DNA of 64,000 nt from positions 1 to 64,000 of the forward strand of contig NZ_WPCE01000002.1 of assembly GCF_009742825.1 (NCBI RefSeq), read 5' to 3'. Below the pieces are notes generated by a model. That model was given only the letters and a program-made list of their open reading frames with translations. It did no database searches and was not told the origin of the DNA. This DNA comes from Halorubrum sp. CBA1125 (lineage in GTDB: Archaea > Halobacteriota > Halobacteria > Halobacteriales > Haloferacaceae). Of this stretch, positions 1 to 8,588 are shown in pieces. Within the stretch, counting starts at the first letter, position 1. Each line of letters opens with the position of its first letter. The translations under genes were made by a program, and so were the position numbers.

Positions 1-530
1 AGCGCGCGGTCGACCGCCTCCTCGGTCCGCGAGACCTCCCCGCACATCGGGGTGTCGTACAGCTCGTCGGCCGCGTCCGTCACCTCGTCGGGGAGGAGGT
101 CGATGTACGTCGTGTAGCCGACGACGTGCTCCGCCGCCAGCAGGGCCGCCCGGGCGCGCTCCGTCATCCCCTCGGGCTGGCCGGGGCCGAGCCCGACCGC
201 GACGAGGCGGCCGGGGTCGGCGTCGAAGTCCTCGACCGTCGAGGCGACCTTCTCGTCGGTCGTCGACCGCTTCGAGCCGCCGCAGGTCGACGCCGAGTCG
301 CCGTCGGTCGAGCCCGCTCCGCTCGCGCCGCATTTCGACGAGGAACCGCCAGTCTCCGTCGTCGTCCCGCCGTCTGGGGCCGTGTCTGTCGCCGATTCCG
401 GGGTTCCGCCCGTCGCGTCCGCCGCCGTTCCGTCCGCCGGTTCCGTCCCGTCCGCCGATTCCGTCCCGTCCGCCGCGCCGCCACACTCGGATGTCGATTC
501 GTCCGTCGAGCCGCAGGTGCGTTCCGTCAT
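1..530 (-). CDS. cbiH: CbiH/CobJ-family precorrin-3B C17-methyltransferase, N-terminal part (runs off window)
   Basis: This is the last visible gene of the cobalamin operon, and its C-terminus lies outside the window. After about 105 residues of low-complexity acidic, Cys-containing linker with a repeated SADGTE unit, the fold begins with VAVGLGPGQPEGMTERARAA, the SAM-binding start of tetrapyrrole methyltransferases, followed by a typical VVGYTTYIDLL strand. CbiH methylates C17 and contracts the corrin ring in anaerobic B12 synthesis. The ATG at 530 lies two bases after the stop of the upstream cbiH gene, so the two are translationally linked. Haloarchaea usually carry two cbiH copies side by side, which fits. 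The long Cys-bearing N-terminal tail is unusual and its role is unknown. Confidence 0.85.
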   Translation of the reverse strand, partial: MTERTCGSTDESTSECGGAADGTESADGTEPADGTAADATGGTPESATDTAPDGGTTTETGGSSSKCGASGAGSTDGDSASTCGGSKRSTTDEKVASTVEDFDADPGRLVAVGLGPGQPEGMTERARAALLAAEHVVGYTTYIDLLPDEVTDAADELYDTPMCGEVSRTEEAVDRA

Positions 531-532
531 TG

Positions 533-1504
533 TCAGAAGTCGTCGACGTCTCGCCCGCCACGCGGGGTGACGAGGAACTCTCCGTGGTCGTTTTCCCAGG
601 TCTCCGTCTCGTGGGTGCCGACGACGATCGAGGTGCCCATCCCGCCGACCTCCTCGTCGTGGGCGGTCGCCTCGCCGAGCGTCGTCAGCGTGTACGCCTC
701 GCCGTCGCGGTTGCGCCCGGCGTCGCCGCGGCCGGCGTCGTTGACGATGGCGACCGGGGCGTCGTCGGTGCGGTGCTCGCGGAGCACCTCGACCGCCCGC
801 TCGTAGTCGCGCCAGCAGTTGTAGAGGACGACCACGAATCCGGCGACCGCGGCCGCCCGGAGCTTCTCTTCGATCTCCGACCACCCGCGCCACTTGTCCG
901 ACAGCGACACGGTACAGAAGTCGTTCGAGAGCGGCGCGCCCACCATCGCCGCGCCGCCGAGCGCGGCCGTCACGCCCGGGACGATCTCGATCGGCACGTC
1001 GTCGGCGTCGTCCTCGTCGGCCATCAGGTAGACGAGGTCGGACTTGCCGTAGACGTTCGGGTCGCCGCCGGAGACGTGCGCGACGTCCTGGCCGGCCCGG
1101 ACGCGCGCGAACGCCTCGCGGGCGAGCTCGACCTGTCGCCCCATCGACGAGCGGACGACCTCCACCGCGTCGCCGTCGGGGTGCGTGCCGACCTTCCCGG
1201 GCTCCCATGCGGGGTCGCCGTCGGTCGAATCGGCGACGCCGTCCTCCGTCGCGTCGGTCGCCGTTCCTCCATCCGCGGCCGCGTCGGCCGGCTCCGTCCG
1301 CGACTCGGGCGGGAGCGTCCCGTCCCGCCGGAGGAACTCCTGGTAGAGGTTCGACGCGATGACGCAGTCGGCGTGGCGGATCACGTCGCGGGCGCGCTGG
1401 GTCATCGCGTGCGGGAGGCCGGGGCCGATCCCGACGACGTACAGCGTGCCGAGCTCCTCGCCCGCGTCGGTCGCGTCGCCGGGAACGTCCGTGGTGCCGG
1501 TCAT
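533..1504 (-). CDS. cbiH: CbiH/CobJ-family precorrin-3B C17-methyltransferase, second copy
   Basis: A 323-residue tetrapyrrole methylase acting in the anaerobic cobalamin pathway in the cytoplasm. The SAM-binding loop YVVGIGPGLPHAM lies near residue 25 and the second conserved loop HVSGGDPNVYG near residue 145. PLSNDFCTVSLSDKW in the C-terminal half is typical of CbiH. An acidic, Thr/Ala-rich insertion of about 45 residues separates the first strands, as in many haloarchaeal Cbi proteins. The start ATG at 1504 follows the cbiG stop by one base. Two adjacent paralogues suggest a split of work between C17 methylation and ring contraction, but this is inference. Confidence 0.9.
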   Translation of the reverse strand: MTGTTDVPGDATDAGEELGTLYVVGIGPGLPHAMTQRARDVIRHADCVIASNLYQEFLRRDGTLPPESRTEPADAAADGGTATDATEDGVADSTDGDPAWEPGKVGTHPDGDAVEVVRSSMGRQVELAREAFARVRAGQDVAHVSGGDPNVYGKSDLVYLMADEDDADDVPIEIVPGVTAALGGAAMVGAPLSNDFCTVSLSDKWRGWSEIEEKLRAAAVAGFVVVLYNCWRDYERAVEVLREHRTDDAPVAIVNDAGRGDAGRNRDGEAYTLTTLGEATAHDEEVGGMGTSIVVGTHETETWENDHGEFLVTPRGGRDVDDF

Positions 1505-1505
1505 G

Positions 1506-2585
1506 TCACCGCCCCACCGCCACGGTGACCTCGTCGGCGTGGCGCCGCTTTTCGAGCACGAGGTCGTGGTCGGCGCCGCCGGCGATGGCGCTGGCCTCGG
1601 CGACGCCGGGCCAGCCGATCAGCTCCTTCGCCTTCGACGGCGTCGGCCCTTCGTGATCGAGCAGCGTCTCCTTCCCGAAGGCGACGACGCCGACGTCGCG
1701 CTCGGCGGCCGCTTCCAACAGGCCCGGCTCCTCCTCCTTGCGGGTCGCGGTGGCGACGAACTCCACGGCCGCCCACTCGCGGTCGACCGCGTCGAGCGCG
1801 GCGTCCCAGGCCTCGAGGAACCGCTCGGCGTCCGCGCCGGCGACGGAGCCAGTCCCGAGGACGACCCCGTCGTCGCGGTTCCGCTTGAGCACCGTGACGT
1901 CGTCGTCGACGAGCACCGCCCGGGGACCGTCGAGCCGCTCGACCGGGCCGAGCTCGTCGTCGAGGACGGCCAGGTTCGTCGCCACCGTCGAGTCGCCGTT
2001 GACGACGTGGGCCGACAGCGCCTTCGCGCGCTTCTCGACGCCCTGTTTGTCCGCGGCCTCGCTCGCGGTCGTCATCGCCGGGACGGCGCCGAGCGAGGCG
2101 AGGTCGTCGGCGACCTGGTTCGCCCCGTGGTGGCCGCCGGTGATCGGGATCGCCCACGTGAGCGCCTCGTCGACGACGCAGATCGCGGGGTCGTCCCACT
2201 TGTCGTCGAGCAGCGGGGCGGTCTTGCGCATCGCGATCCCCGAGGCCATGAGGCCGACGAAGCAGTCGTACTCGCCCCAGTGCTCGGCGAACACGTCGCC
2301 GTGGTACTCGATCACGTCGACCGTCTCGTAGCGGTCGCCGATCCCGTCGACGATCTCCCGCGCCGTCTCCAGCTTCCGCTCGAAGCTGATTATCGCGATC
2401 TCCTCTGCGACCTCGCCGTCCGAGTCGGGCGTCGAGCAGTGACCGCCGCCGCTTTCCTCGTTGATCGACCCGTCCGCAGTTCCCTCGTTGGTCGACCCGC
2501 CCGCGCCGCTCTCGTTCGTCGATCCCGTTGCCCCGCCGTCTGCCGATTCGTCAGTGTCGATGTCGGTGTCGCTGTCGGTGCTCAT
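1506..2585 (-). CDS. cbiG: CbiG, cobalt-precorrin-5A hydrolase
   Basis: A 359-residue CbiG that opens the lactone of cobalt-precorrin-5A and releases acetaldehyde, between CbiF and CbiH/CbiD in the anaerobic pathway. The N-terminal 55 residues are a repetitive acidic Ser/Thr/Gly linker. The body shows the CbiG hallmarks [13 protein letters not shown] near residue 105 and [15 protein letters not shown] near residue 140, and a C-terminal domain with [13 protein letters not shown] and AFGKETLL. The start chosen is the ATG at 2585, which overlaps the cbiF stop as TGATG. Longer in-frame starts upstream would run through cbiF and give an Arg-rich, non-haloarchaeal sequence. Confidence 0.92.
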   Translation of the reverse strand: MSTDSDTDIDTDESADGGATGSTNESGAGGSTNEGTADGSINEESGGGHCSTPDSDGEVAEEIAIISFERKLETAREIVDGIGDRYETVDVIEYHGDVFAEHWGEYDCFVGLMASGIAMRKTAPLLDDKWDDPAICVVDEALTWAIPITGGHHGANQVADDLASLGAVPAMTTASEAADKQGVEKRAKALSAHVVNGDSTVATNLAVLDDELGPVERLDGPRAVLVDDDVTVLKRNRDDGVVLGTGSVAGADAERFLEAWDAALDAVDREWAAVEFVATATRKEEEPGLLEAAAERDVGVVAFGKETLLDHEGPTPSKAKELIGWPGVAEASAIAGGADHDLVLEKRRHADEVTVAVGR

Positions 2586-3526
2586 CAGTCGTCGGCCTCC
2601 GTTTCGGTCGTCGCGTCTCCCGGTCCGCGGTTCGCCCAGTCGCCGTAGAGGTACGAGCGCTCGTAGCCCGCGCCGGTCGCGGCCTCGCCGATCAGGACCA
2701 GCGCGGACGCGCGGTACCCCGCGTCCTCGACCTTCGCGCCGACGTCCGCGACCGTCCCCGTGATCACGTCCTCGTCCGGCCACGAGGCGTGGTAGACGAC
2801 CGCGACCGGCGTCTCGGGGTCGACCCCGTCGTCGAGCAGCCGGTCCATCGTCTCGCTCACGGCGTGGGTGCCGAGGTAGATGCAGGTGGTCACGTCGCCC
2901 ATCCCGACGAACTCGGCGACGTGGTCGTCCTCGGGGTCGAGCGTCTTCCCCTGCGGGCGCGTGAACGCGACGTGGTTGGCGACGCCGTTCAGCGTGAGCT
3001 GGGTGCGCAGCGTCGCGGCCGCGGCGAACGACGCGGTGACGCCCGGGACCACGTACGCCGGCACGCCCGCGCGCTCTAACGCGTCTATCTGTTCGAGCGC
3101 GGCCCCGTAGATCGCCGGGTCGCCGCTGTGGAGGCGGACGACGTTCCGCCCCTCCTCGTGAGCGTCACGCATCAGCGGGATCAGCTCCTCCAAGTCCTTC
3201 CCGACGGAGTTGACAAGCTCCGCGTCCGCGCAGTACGCCTCCAGCAGCTCGCTGGAGACCAGCGATCCGGCGTGGACGACGAGGTCCGCGTCGTCGAGCA
3301 GCTCCTTTCCGGTCACCGTCAACAGCCCGGGGTCGCCGGGGCCGGCCCCGACGAAGGGGATCCCCTCCTGTGTGTCGCCGGCGGCGTGCTCGTGCACCCG
3401 GGGGTCGAGCCCGTCGGCCTTCGCCTCGCCCGCGGCGTCGATGGCGTCCTGGGGATCGGCGGAGGCGTCCGGCCCCGCGTCGGACGCGGACGCATTCCGG
3501 TCGTCACCGCCGTCCTCGGCGGTCAT
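2585..3526 (-). CDS. cbiF: CbiF/CobM, cobalt-precorrin-4 C11-methyltransferase
   Basis: A 313-residue SAM-dependent tetrapyrrole methylase for C11 of cobalt-precorrin-4. After an acidic leader of about 50 residues it has IPFVGAGPGDPGLLTVTGKE, then HAGSLVSSELL, VVRLHSGDPAIYGA and VPGVTASFAAAATL, which together separate CbiF from CbiH and CbiL. The GDPAIYG loop contacts SAM in the family. Its ATG overlaps the cbiL stop by four bases (ATGA), and its stop overlaps the cbiG start, so it sits in the middle of one tightly coupled operon. Confidence 0.93.
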   Translation of the reverse strand: MTAEDGGDDRNASASDAGPDASADPQDAIDAAGEAKADGLDPRVHEHAAGDTQEGIPFVGAGPGDPGLLTVTGKELLDDADLVVHAGSLVSSELLEAYCADAELVNSVGKDLEELIPLMRDAHEEGRNVVRLHSGDPAIYGAALEQIDALERAGVPAYVVPGVTASFAAAATLRTQLTLNGVANHVAFTRPQGKTLDPEDDHVAEFVGMGDVTTCIYLGTHAVSETMDRLLDDGVDPETPVAVVYHASWPDEDVITGTVADVGAKVEDAGYRASALVLIGEAATGAGYERSYLYGDWANRGPGDATTETEADD

Positions 3527-4377
3527 CGCGCACCACCGGGGAGGTCCCCGTGCTCTTCGGCCTCGGCGTACTCGACCGCGTTCGAGCCGCCGTCCGGGAC
3601 GGCACCGTCCGCCGCGGCGTCCGCGGGCTCCCCGTCGCCGTCGACCGCGGACTCGGCGGTCTCGGATTCGACGGTCTCGGATTCGACGGCCTCGTCCGCG
3701 AACGCGTCGGTCGCGCGCGACGTGTCGAGTCCGCGCCGCTCGGCGTACGCCAGCGTGTAGTAGTCGCGGTCGGCGACCGCCTCGGGGTCCGTCGTGACCG
3801 CCGTCTCGCCCGCGTCCATGAACAGCCGCCGGCCGAACGTCACGTCGTAGCCGGCCGCGTCGAGCTTCCGGGCGGTCTCGGGGGCGTCCGTCACCTTGAA
3901 CAGGACCAGTCGGTCGGGACCGGTCGGCGCGGCGCCGCCGGCCGCCTCCCGGAGCGCGAGGCCCGCGCCCGCCTCGATCTCCACGTCGAGGGCGGTCGCG
4001 AACGCCGTCATCGCGCTGATCCCGGGGACCACCTCGACGTCGACGTCGGGGTGGAACGCGTCGAGCGTCCGCCGGAGGTGGCCGAACGTGGAGTAGACGT
4101 TCGGGTCGCCGAGCGTCACGAACGCGGCGTCGCCGTCGCGCGCGGCGGGAGCGATCGCCTCCGCGGCCTCGCGCCAGGCCTCCCGGAGCGCGTCCTCGTC
4201 GCGCGTCATCGGGAAGTCGAGGTCGCCGAGGCGGGCCGCCGAGACGTGTTCGGTCGCGACCGCCCGCGAGAGCCGGCCGGGCGAGTACACGACGTCGACC
4301 GACTCGAGCACGCGCTTCCCGCGGACCGAGACCAGGTCGGCGTCGCCGGGGCCGAGCCCCACACCGTAGAGGGTCAC
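3523..4377 (-). CDS. cbiL: CbiL/CobI, cobalt-factor II C20-methyltransferase
   Basis: A 284-residue methylase for C20 of (cobalt-)precorrin-2, the first methylation after uroporphyrinogen III. It begins TLYGVGLGPGDADLVSVRG, the CbiL signature, followed by VTLGDPNVYSTFGHL and EVVPGISAMTAFA. The start is a GTG at 4377, which overlaps the cbiT stop as GTGA; extending further upstream would cover all of cbiT in the wrong frame. The C-terminal 60 residues are an acidic low-complexity tail with a short tandem repeat (VESET twice). The tail appears dispensable for the fold and varies among haloarchaea (inference). Confidence 0.92.
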   Translation of the reverse strand: MTLYGVGLGPGDADLVSVRGKRVLESVDVVYSPGRLSRAVATEHVSAARLGDLDFPMTRDEDALREAWREAAEAIAPAARDGDAAFVTLGDPNVYSTFGHLRRTLDAFHPDVDVEVVPGISAMTAFATALDVEIEAGAGLALREAAGGAAPTGPDRLVLFKVTDAPETARKLDAAGYDVTFGRRLFMDAGETAVTTDPEAVADRDYYTLAYAERRGLDTSRATDAFADEAVESETVESETAESAVDGDGEPADAAADGAVPDGGSNAVEYAEAEEHGDLPGGAR

Positions 4378-4952
4378 GCGTCGCCCTCCGTCTCGGCGGC
4401 GTCGCCGTCCGCGCCCGGCTCGGCGACGAGCATGTACACCGGGTTGTTCGCGTCGAAGCTGGTCGCGCCCGCGAGGTCGTACCCCGTCGCGACCTGCAGA
4501 CAGAGCACCTCGTCGAGGACCCCGCGCTCGCGGAACGCGCGAGCGGCCTCGCCGGCCACCTCCAGCCGGGAGACGTTCATGACGATCCGGGCGTACCCCG
4601 CGTCGAGCGCGGCGTCGAGGACCGCCTCGTAGTTGCGCGAGCCACCGACGAAGAGCGCGTCTCCGTCGTCCGGGAGTCCCGCCGGGGCCTCCGCGTTCAC
4701 GAGTTCGACCTCGGCGTCGTACTCGTTGGCCGCGAGGTTCGACCGCGTCGCCTCGACGCGGTCGGGCTTGCGCTCCAAGGCCGTCACGCGACCGGCGCGA
4801 CGCGCCGCCTCGATCGTCACCGCGCCGGTACAGGACCCGACCTCGACGAAGTGGTCCGCCGGGCCGAGCGCGAGCTTGCGCGCCAGGACCGCGCGGACCT
4901 CGGGCTTCGTCGGGCCGGCCTTGGCGTCGGTCGGAAGTCGTGTCACCTGCAT
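4374..4952 (-). CDS. cbiT: CbiT, cobalt-precorrin-6B C15-methyltransferase (decarboxylating)
   Basis: A 192-residue Rossmann-fold SAM methyltransferase that methylates C15 and decarboxylates the C12 side chain. It starts MQVTRLPTDAKAGPTKPEVR, as in archaeal CbiT, followed by motif I FVEVGSCTGAVTIEAA and the conserved ALFVGGSRNYEAVL. I chose the ATG at 4952; a TTG at 4985 is in frame but adds only 11 unsupported residues. It is the first gene of the cbi operon, so its promoter in 4953-5102 drives all six genes. The stop overlaps the cbiL GTG start. Confidence 0.92.
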   Translation of the reverse strand: MQVTRLPTDAKAGPTKPEVRAVLARKLALGPADHFVEVGSCTGAVTIEAARRAGRVTALERKPDRVEATRSNLAANEYDAEVELVNAEAPAGLPDDGDALFVGGSRNYEAVLDAALDAGYARIVMNVSRLEVAGEAARAFRERGVLDEVLCLQVATGYDLAGATSFDANNPVYMLVAEPGADGDAAETEGDA

Positions 4953-5102
4953 CGGCGTGAACAAGTGCACTCTCCCGTATAACAATTGTGCTTGTTCTAA
5001 GTAAAGTTGTATTTAGTACTCGGCGCGCGAGACCCGCGAATCGGCGGTCGACGGCGGGCGGACTACAACAGTACTTTGATTGTTGAACCACGAGGACGGA
5101 CA
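4953..5102. promoter_or_regulatory. Divergent promoter of the cbi operon and its neighbouring regulator
   Basis: This 150-base AT-richer gap separates cbiT (minus) from the regulator (plus). It holds an 8-bp palindrome ACAATTGT at 4982-4989 close to cbiT. It also holds an inverted repeat CAACA-N10-TGTTG at 5066-5085, which lies about 20-35 bases before the regulator ATG and overlaps its likely TATA position (TACTTTGA). Both could be sites for the regulator encoded alongside. The sites are seen in the sequence; their role is inferred. Confidence 0.45.
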
Positions 5103-5906
5103 ATGACCGATCCCGACGCGGAGACACCCCCCGAGGTGCTCGACAGCAAGCGCGACGCGACGCGCTACCAGGTGCTCGTCGAGATCGCCGCCCGCCAGCC
5201 CGCGGTGAGCCAACACGAGATCGCCGAGTCGATCGGCGTCACCTCACAGGCCGTCAGCGACTACGTCAGAGACCTCGTCGAGAACGGCTACGTCGAGAAG
5301 GGCGGGCGCGGCCGCTACGAGGTGACCAAAGAGGGGATCGACTGGCTGATCTCCCGAACGGACTCCCTCCAGACGTACCTCGACCGCGTCACCTCCGACG
5401 TCCTCGGGAGCGTCGAGGTCGACGCCGCGATCGCGATCGACGACGTCGAGGAGGGACGCGAGGTCGGACTCGTCATGCGCGACGGCGTGCTCCACGCGAA
5501 CCCGGCCGGCGGCACCGCCACCGCCGTCACCGTCACGAGCGCCGCGGCGGGCGAGGCCGTCGGCGTCGCCGACTTCGAGGGCGTCGTCGACTACGAGACG
5601 GGCTACGTGACCGTCCTCCCCGTTCCGTCCGTGACCGACGGTGACTCGCTCGACCCCGCGGTCGTCGCGGCGTACCGCGACGCCGACCAGCTCCTCGCGG
5701 TCGCCGGCGCGGAGGCGTACGCGCTCGTCTCGCAGGCGAACGCGGACCCCGACATCCGGTTCGGCACGGCCGACGGCGTCGCCGAAGCCGCGGTGCGGGG
5801 CCTCGACGTGCTGCTCGTCGTCGCCGCCGACCAGCTCCCGCAACACACCGCCAAGCTCCGCGAGGAGAACATCCCGCACGAGGTGCTCGACGCCGCCGAC
5901 CTCTGA
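5103..5906 (+). CDS. MarR-like winged-helix transcription regulator with a C-terminal sensing domain
   Basis: A 267-residue protein. Residues 15-90 form a winged helix (QHEIAESIGVTSQAVSDYVR as recognition helix, then the wing KGGRGRYEVTKEG). The rest is a roughly 170-residue alpha/beta domain with no motif I can name, ending DVLLVVAADQLPQHTA. It is divergent from the cbi operon and shares its promoter region, which suggests control of cobalamin synthesis or of its own gene. Proteins of this build are common in haloarchaea and their ligand is not known to me. GC content is as high as in the cbi genes, so it belongs to the core segment. Confidence 0.8.
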   Translation: MTDPDAETPPEVLDSKRDATRYQVLVEIAARQPAVSQHEIAESIGVTSQAVSDYVRDLVENGYVEKGGRGRYEVTKEGIDWLISRTDSLQTYLDRVTSDVLGSVEVDAAIAIDDVEEGREVGLVMRDGVLHANPAGGTATAVTVTSAAAGEAVGVADFEGVVDYETGYVTVLPVPSVTDGDSLDPAVVAAYRDADQLLAVAGAEAYALVSQANADPDIRFGTADGVAEAAVRGLDVLLVVAADQLPQHTAKLREENIPHEVLDAADL

Positions 5907-6297
5907 GCGAGCGAGGTCGGTCACCTCCGCCGCGGAGTGGCTCCTCGGCGAACCGATCGCGGCCGTCGCCTTCGAGCGGGACGCCCTAGCGGCGGCCGCA
6001 CGCACCGAGCCGGTCGGCGTCGAACACGGCCGGTCGTCGCAGTCTGATGCGACGACGCGAGCGACTCTGACCCGACGCTCACCCGGTCCAGAAGGCCCGC
6101 TGTCGCTCTTCGGTCTCACCGAGAACATCGACAGCACGTCACGTCATTTCTCCGGATATGACGCGTCGTCGCCGGGTGTTGGGGCTCTCTACCGAACGAT
6201 CCTTGGATCAGGGGACCAACTACCGGAACCAAAATCGAATTTGGGAGTTGACCATCGGCTCCCGACAATTTATGCGCTCACCTGCAAACGAACCTCT
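5907..6297. other. Gene-free junction between core segment and accessory island
   Basis: This 391-base stretch holds no convincing gene. Up to about 6140 it keeps the GC-rich character of the cobalamin region and may be a decayed gene end. After about 6150 composition becomes more AT-rich, like the island that follows. No tRNA, integrase site or repeat was found here by eye. The last 30 bases hold the promoter of the next gene. Confidence 0.4.
6267..6275 (+). promoter_or_regulatory. TATA box of the nucleotidyltransferase gene
   Basis: AATTTATGC is centred about 27 bases before the ATG at 6298. This spacing gives a leaderless transcript, the usual haloarchaeal pattern, and supports the chosen start. 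Confidence 0.5.
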
Positions 6298-6900
6298 ATG
6301 GGCGGTATCGAGCTACGGAACGACACACTCGTCGTCGAGCGTGAACCGAATCAGCTCGACGAGTTGGCGATTGAGTTTTCCGAAATACTCGGTCAGTTCG
6401 ACATCAAGCACGTCTACATCGCGGGGTATGTCTCCATCCTCGCTGGTCGGGCACGCTCTACCGAAAACGTCGACGTCCTCATCGAACAGGTCGGCGAAGA
6501 GACTGCGGACAAACCCGCAAAAACGCTCGACGAGCAAGGGTTCTGGGGCCCAGCCATGCCGCTCTCATCGATATATGAGATGCTCGACAACGGTGACAAC
6601 ATCTGGGTCGCTCCAGAGGACCAGGTTACGCCGCATCTCGAAGTCAAGTTCGCGCGCGACGAGTTCGACCGCGCATCCCTCGAAAACGCAATCACGGCCC
6701 GAATCGGCGACGAAGCGATCTCGATTGGACCGTTAGAACTCCAGATCGCCTACAAACTCCACCGCGGAGCACAGAAGGACATCGAGGATGCGGTCCACCT
6801 CTACACCCTTTTCGAAGAAAGCCTTAGTATGTCCCGCCTCAAAGAGTGGGTAACGCGACTCAACGTCGAAGCCGAATATGAGCGACTCAAACGCGCGTAA
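6298..6900 (+). CDS. Nucleotidyltransferase-like protein, possible toxin of a two-gene module
   Basis: A 200-residue protein resembling the DUF6036/AbiEii group of minimal nucleotidyltransferases. The segment HVYIAGYVSILAGRA followed by STENVDVLIEQV matches the G-x-[D]xD active-site region of the family, but the first metal-binding Asp appears as Asn (ENVD), so activity may be altered. The C-terminal half (GPLELQIAYKLHRGAQKDIED) also fits the family, where Lys/Asp-rich helices contact nucleotide. It overlaps the next small gene by 23 bases, which suggests a coupled toxin-antitoxin pair (inferred). Confidence 0.65.
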   Translation: MGGIELRNDTLVVEREPNQLDELAIEFSEILGQFDIKHVYIAGYVSILAGRARSTENVDVLIEQVGEETADKPAKTLDEQGFWGPAMPLSSIYEMLDNGDNIWVAPEDQVTPHLEVKFARDEFDRASLENAITARIGDEAISIGPLELQIAYKLHRGAQKDIEDAVHLYTLFEESLSMSRLKEWVTRLNVEAEYERLKRA

Positions 6901-7141
6901 ACACCTCGACACGAAGCACGAACGCAACCGTGAGCAGCGCATCGAGGGTATCAAGCGCTGGGTCGAATACATCGACTCCGAGCCACCGGAGACGTGGGGA
7001 CCGCAGCAGAACGCGGTCGTCAACGACCAACTCAATGCGGCTCAAAGCGTACAGACGTCGGCTGCCCACCAGCAACACGTAAAGGACGTAGCGGCCGAGA
7101 TACTCAAAGAGAGTGACACGTCTGACGCTGATTCGGAGTAG
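6878..7141 (+). CDS. Small charged protein coupled to the nucleotidyltransferase
   Basis: An 87-residue, mostly helical, highly charged protein with no recognised domain. It has Arg/Lys/His-rich residues 5-25, a Trp-containing middle and an acidic C-terminus. Its start lies inside the end of the nucleotidyltransferase gene. Position and size suit an antitoxin or partner subunit, but nothing in the sequence proves it. Confidence 0.6.
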   Translation: MSDSNARKHLDTKHERNREQRIEGIKRWVEYIDSEPPETWGPQQNAVVNDQLNAAQSVQTSAAHQQHVKDVAAEILKESDTSDADSE

Positions 7142-7228
7142 ATAGATTCTCGCGGTATCGTCCGAATAGAGGTCTTTTTACGCGTCTGCTGAACAATCCA
7201 GTTCAAGTAACGTGGAGAGCCAAGGGCC

Positions 7229-7273
7229 GGCTTTAAGGCTAAGCCCTAAAGCCCTGCGTATATACTATATAAA
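7229..7273 (+). promoter_or_regulatory. Inverted repeat and TATA boxes upstream of the integrase
   Basis: GGCTTTA at 7229-7235 and TAAAGCC at 7247-7253 form a 7-bp inverted repeat around an 11-base loop that itself contains GGCTAAGCC, so the site is a nested palindrome. Directly after it come two TATA-like runs (7259-7264 and 7266-7273). The arrangement suits an operator controlling the integrase promoter, or an integrase arm site. Confidence 0.4.
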
Positions 7274-7278
7274 CACAG

Positions 7279-8582
7279 ATGGGGACAAGAGATCAAATCG
7301 AGAACCTACAAGAACGAGTCAAGAAACGATCAGTCTGTCCGACGAGGAGCCTGATGACGAGAACGCACCATCGATCTCAGAGGACGACGCAGAAGTGCTT
7401 CTCGAATTCAGTCGACAGCTCGACCTGCTCAGTTCGAAGTACACCGATTACCGGCATCTCAAACTTCTCCGCCACTGCGTCATCATGGCAGAACAAGTGG
7501 GTGGACTGGCGGACGCATTAGAAAGTCGAGACGCTGCCGAAGAAGTCGTCGTGTGGATCAATAGAGAACGAGGTGTTCCGGAATACAGCGAAGAGACGAA
7601 TCAAGATTACCGTGTCGCACTACGAATCTTCGGGAAGCGAACCCTCAAGATGGCCGACGACGAGGTGCCGGACTCGTTAGCGTGGGTCCCGACAGGCACG
7701 AGCAGTTCGTACGATCCCTCACCCAGTCGATCGGATATGCTTGACTGGGATGAAGCAAAGGGGATGTCTATTGAGGGCACAGAGAACTCGCGGGACAAGG
7801 CACTCATAACGGTTTCCCACGAACTCGGCCCCAGAGGGGAAGAGATGCACGGGGTCCGGATTGGGCAAGTGACCGATGCAGACCATGGGATACAAATCAG
7901 TCTCGACGGGAAACAAGGGGAACACTCGGTTACCCTAATCAACAGCGTCCCCTACCTGCAACAGTGGCTCAACGATCATCCTGCTCCAGATGACGACGAA
8001 GCCTACCTCTGGTGCAACCTCAACGATCCGTACGATAACGCGAGTTATCAGACCTTCCTCGAACGGTTCAAAGAAGCGGGACGACGGGCAGACATCGACA
8101 AACCTGTCACGCCAACGAACTTCAGGAAGTCGAATACGTATTGGCTCGCCAAGCAAGGAGCGAACGAGTCATTCATCAACGATCGCCAAGGCCGAAAGCC
8201 GACTTCCGATCACGCGCGACGATACATCGCAGAGTTCGGCCCCGAAAACGAGAACAACCAGTACGCGGAGCTCCAAGGGCTTGATGTCGAGACGGAAAAG
8301 ACGGAAGACCGGACACCGATCACCTGCCCCCGGTGCGACAAGGAGACTCCCCGCGATGAGCCGTTCTGCGTCTGGTGCCACCAAGCGATGGAACCCGAGG
8401 CCGTAGAGGAACTCGAAAAGGAAGAATCCGAGCAACGCCGGGAGTTACTCCGAATCGCCAAAGAGAACCCCGAGCTGTTAGAGGCGGTAGAGGAGCTTGA
8501 GCCCCTGATAGAGTCCTTAGGTGGAGATGCACAGGTCATCGATACTGCCAGACAATTCGTCGAAGCAACTGAGGGAAGCTAA
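7279..8582 (+). CDS. Tyrosine recombinase with C-terminal zinc ribbon, N-terminal frameshift
   Basis: A phage-type integrase of about 434 residues. The N-terminus MGTRDQIENLQERVKKRSV (from the ATG at 7279) is in a different frame from the body. The body resumes at LSDEEPDDENAPSI, so one base appears missing near 7336. Without correction the body would need a GTG at 7212, whose leader makes no sense as protein. Catalytic residues visible are the Arg in LGPRGEEMHGVR, the box TPTNFRKSNTYWLA (first His replaced by Asn) and the nucleophile Tyr in HARRYIAEFG. A zinc ribbon (CPRCDKETPRDEPFCVWC) and a Glu-rich coiled coil follow. It may be inactive, or the indel may be a sequencing error. Confidence 0.75.
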
Positions 8583-8588
8583 GTCGAT

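Noticed and set aside
1506-2783. A longer cbiG reaching back into cbiF.
   Set aside because: The extension is Arg/Gly-rich and overlaps 200 bases of cbiF; the TGATG start at 2585 is far better.
4374-4985. A TTG start for cbiT 11 codons upstream.
   Set aside because: Related CbiT proteins begin near the chosen ATG, and the extra residues show no conservation pattern.
3523-5127. A 534-codon frame fusing cbiL to an upstream extension.
   Set aside because: The upstream half is out of frame with cbiT and strongly Arg-rich. The GTG at 4377 overlaps the cbiT stop and starts a normal CbiL.
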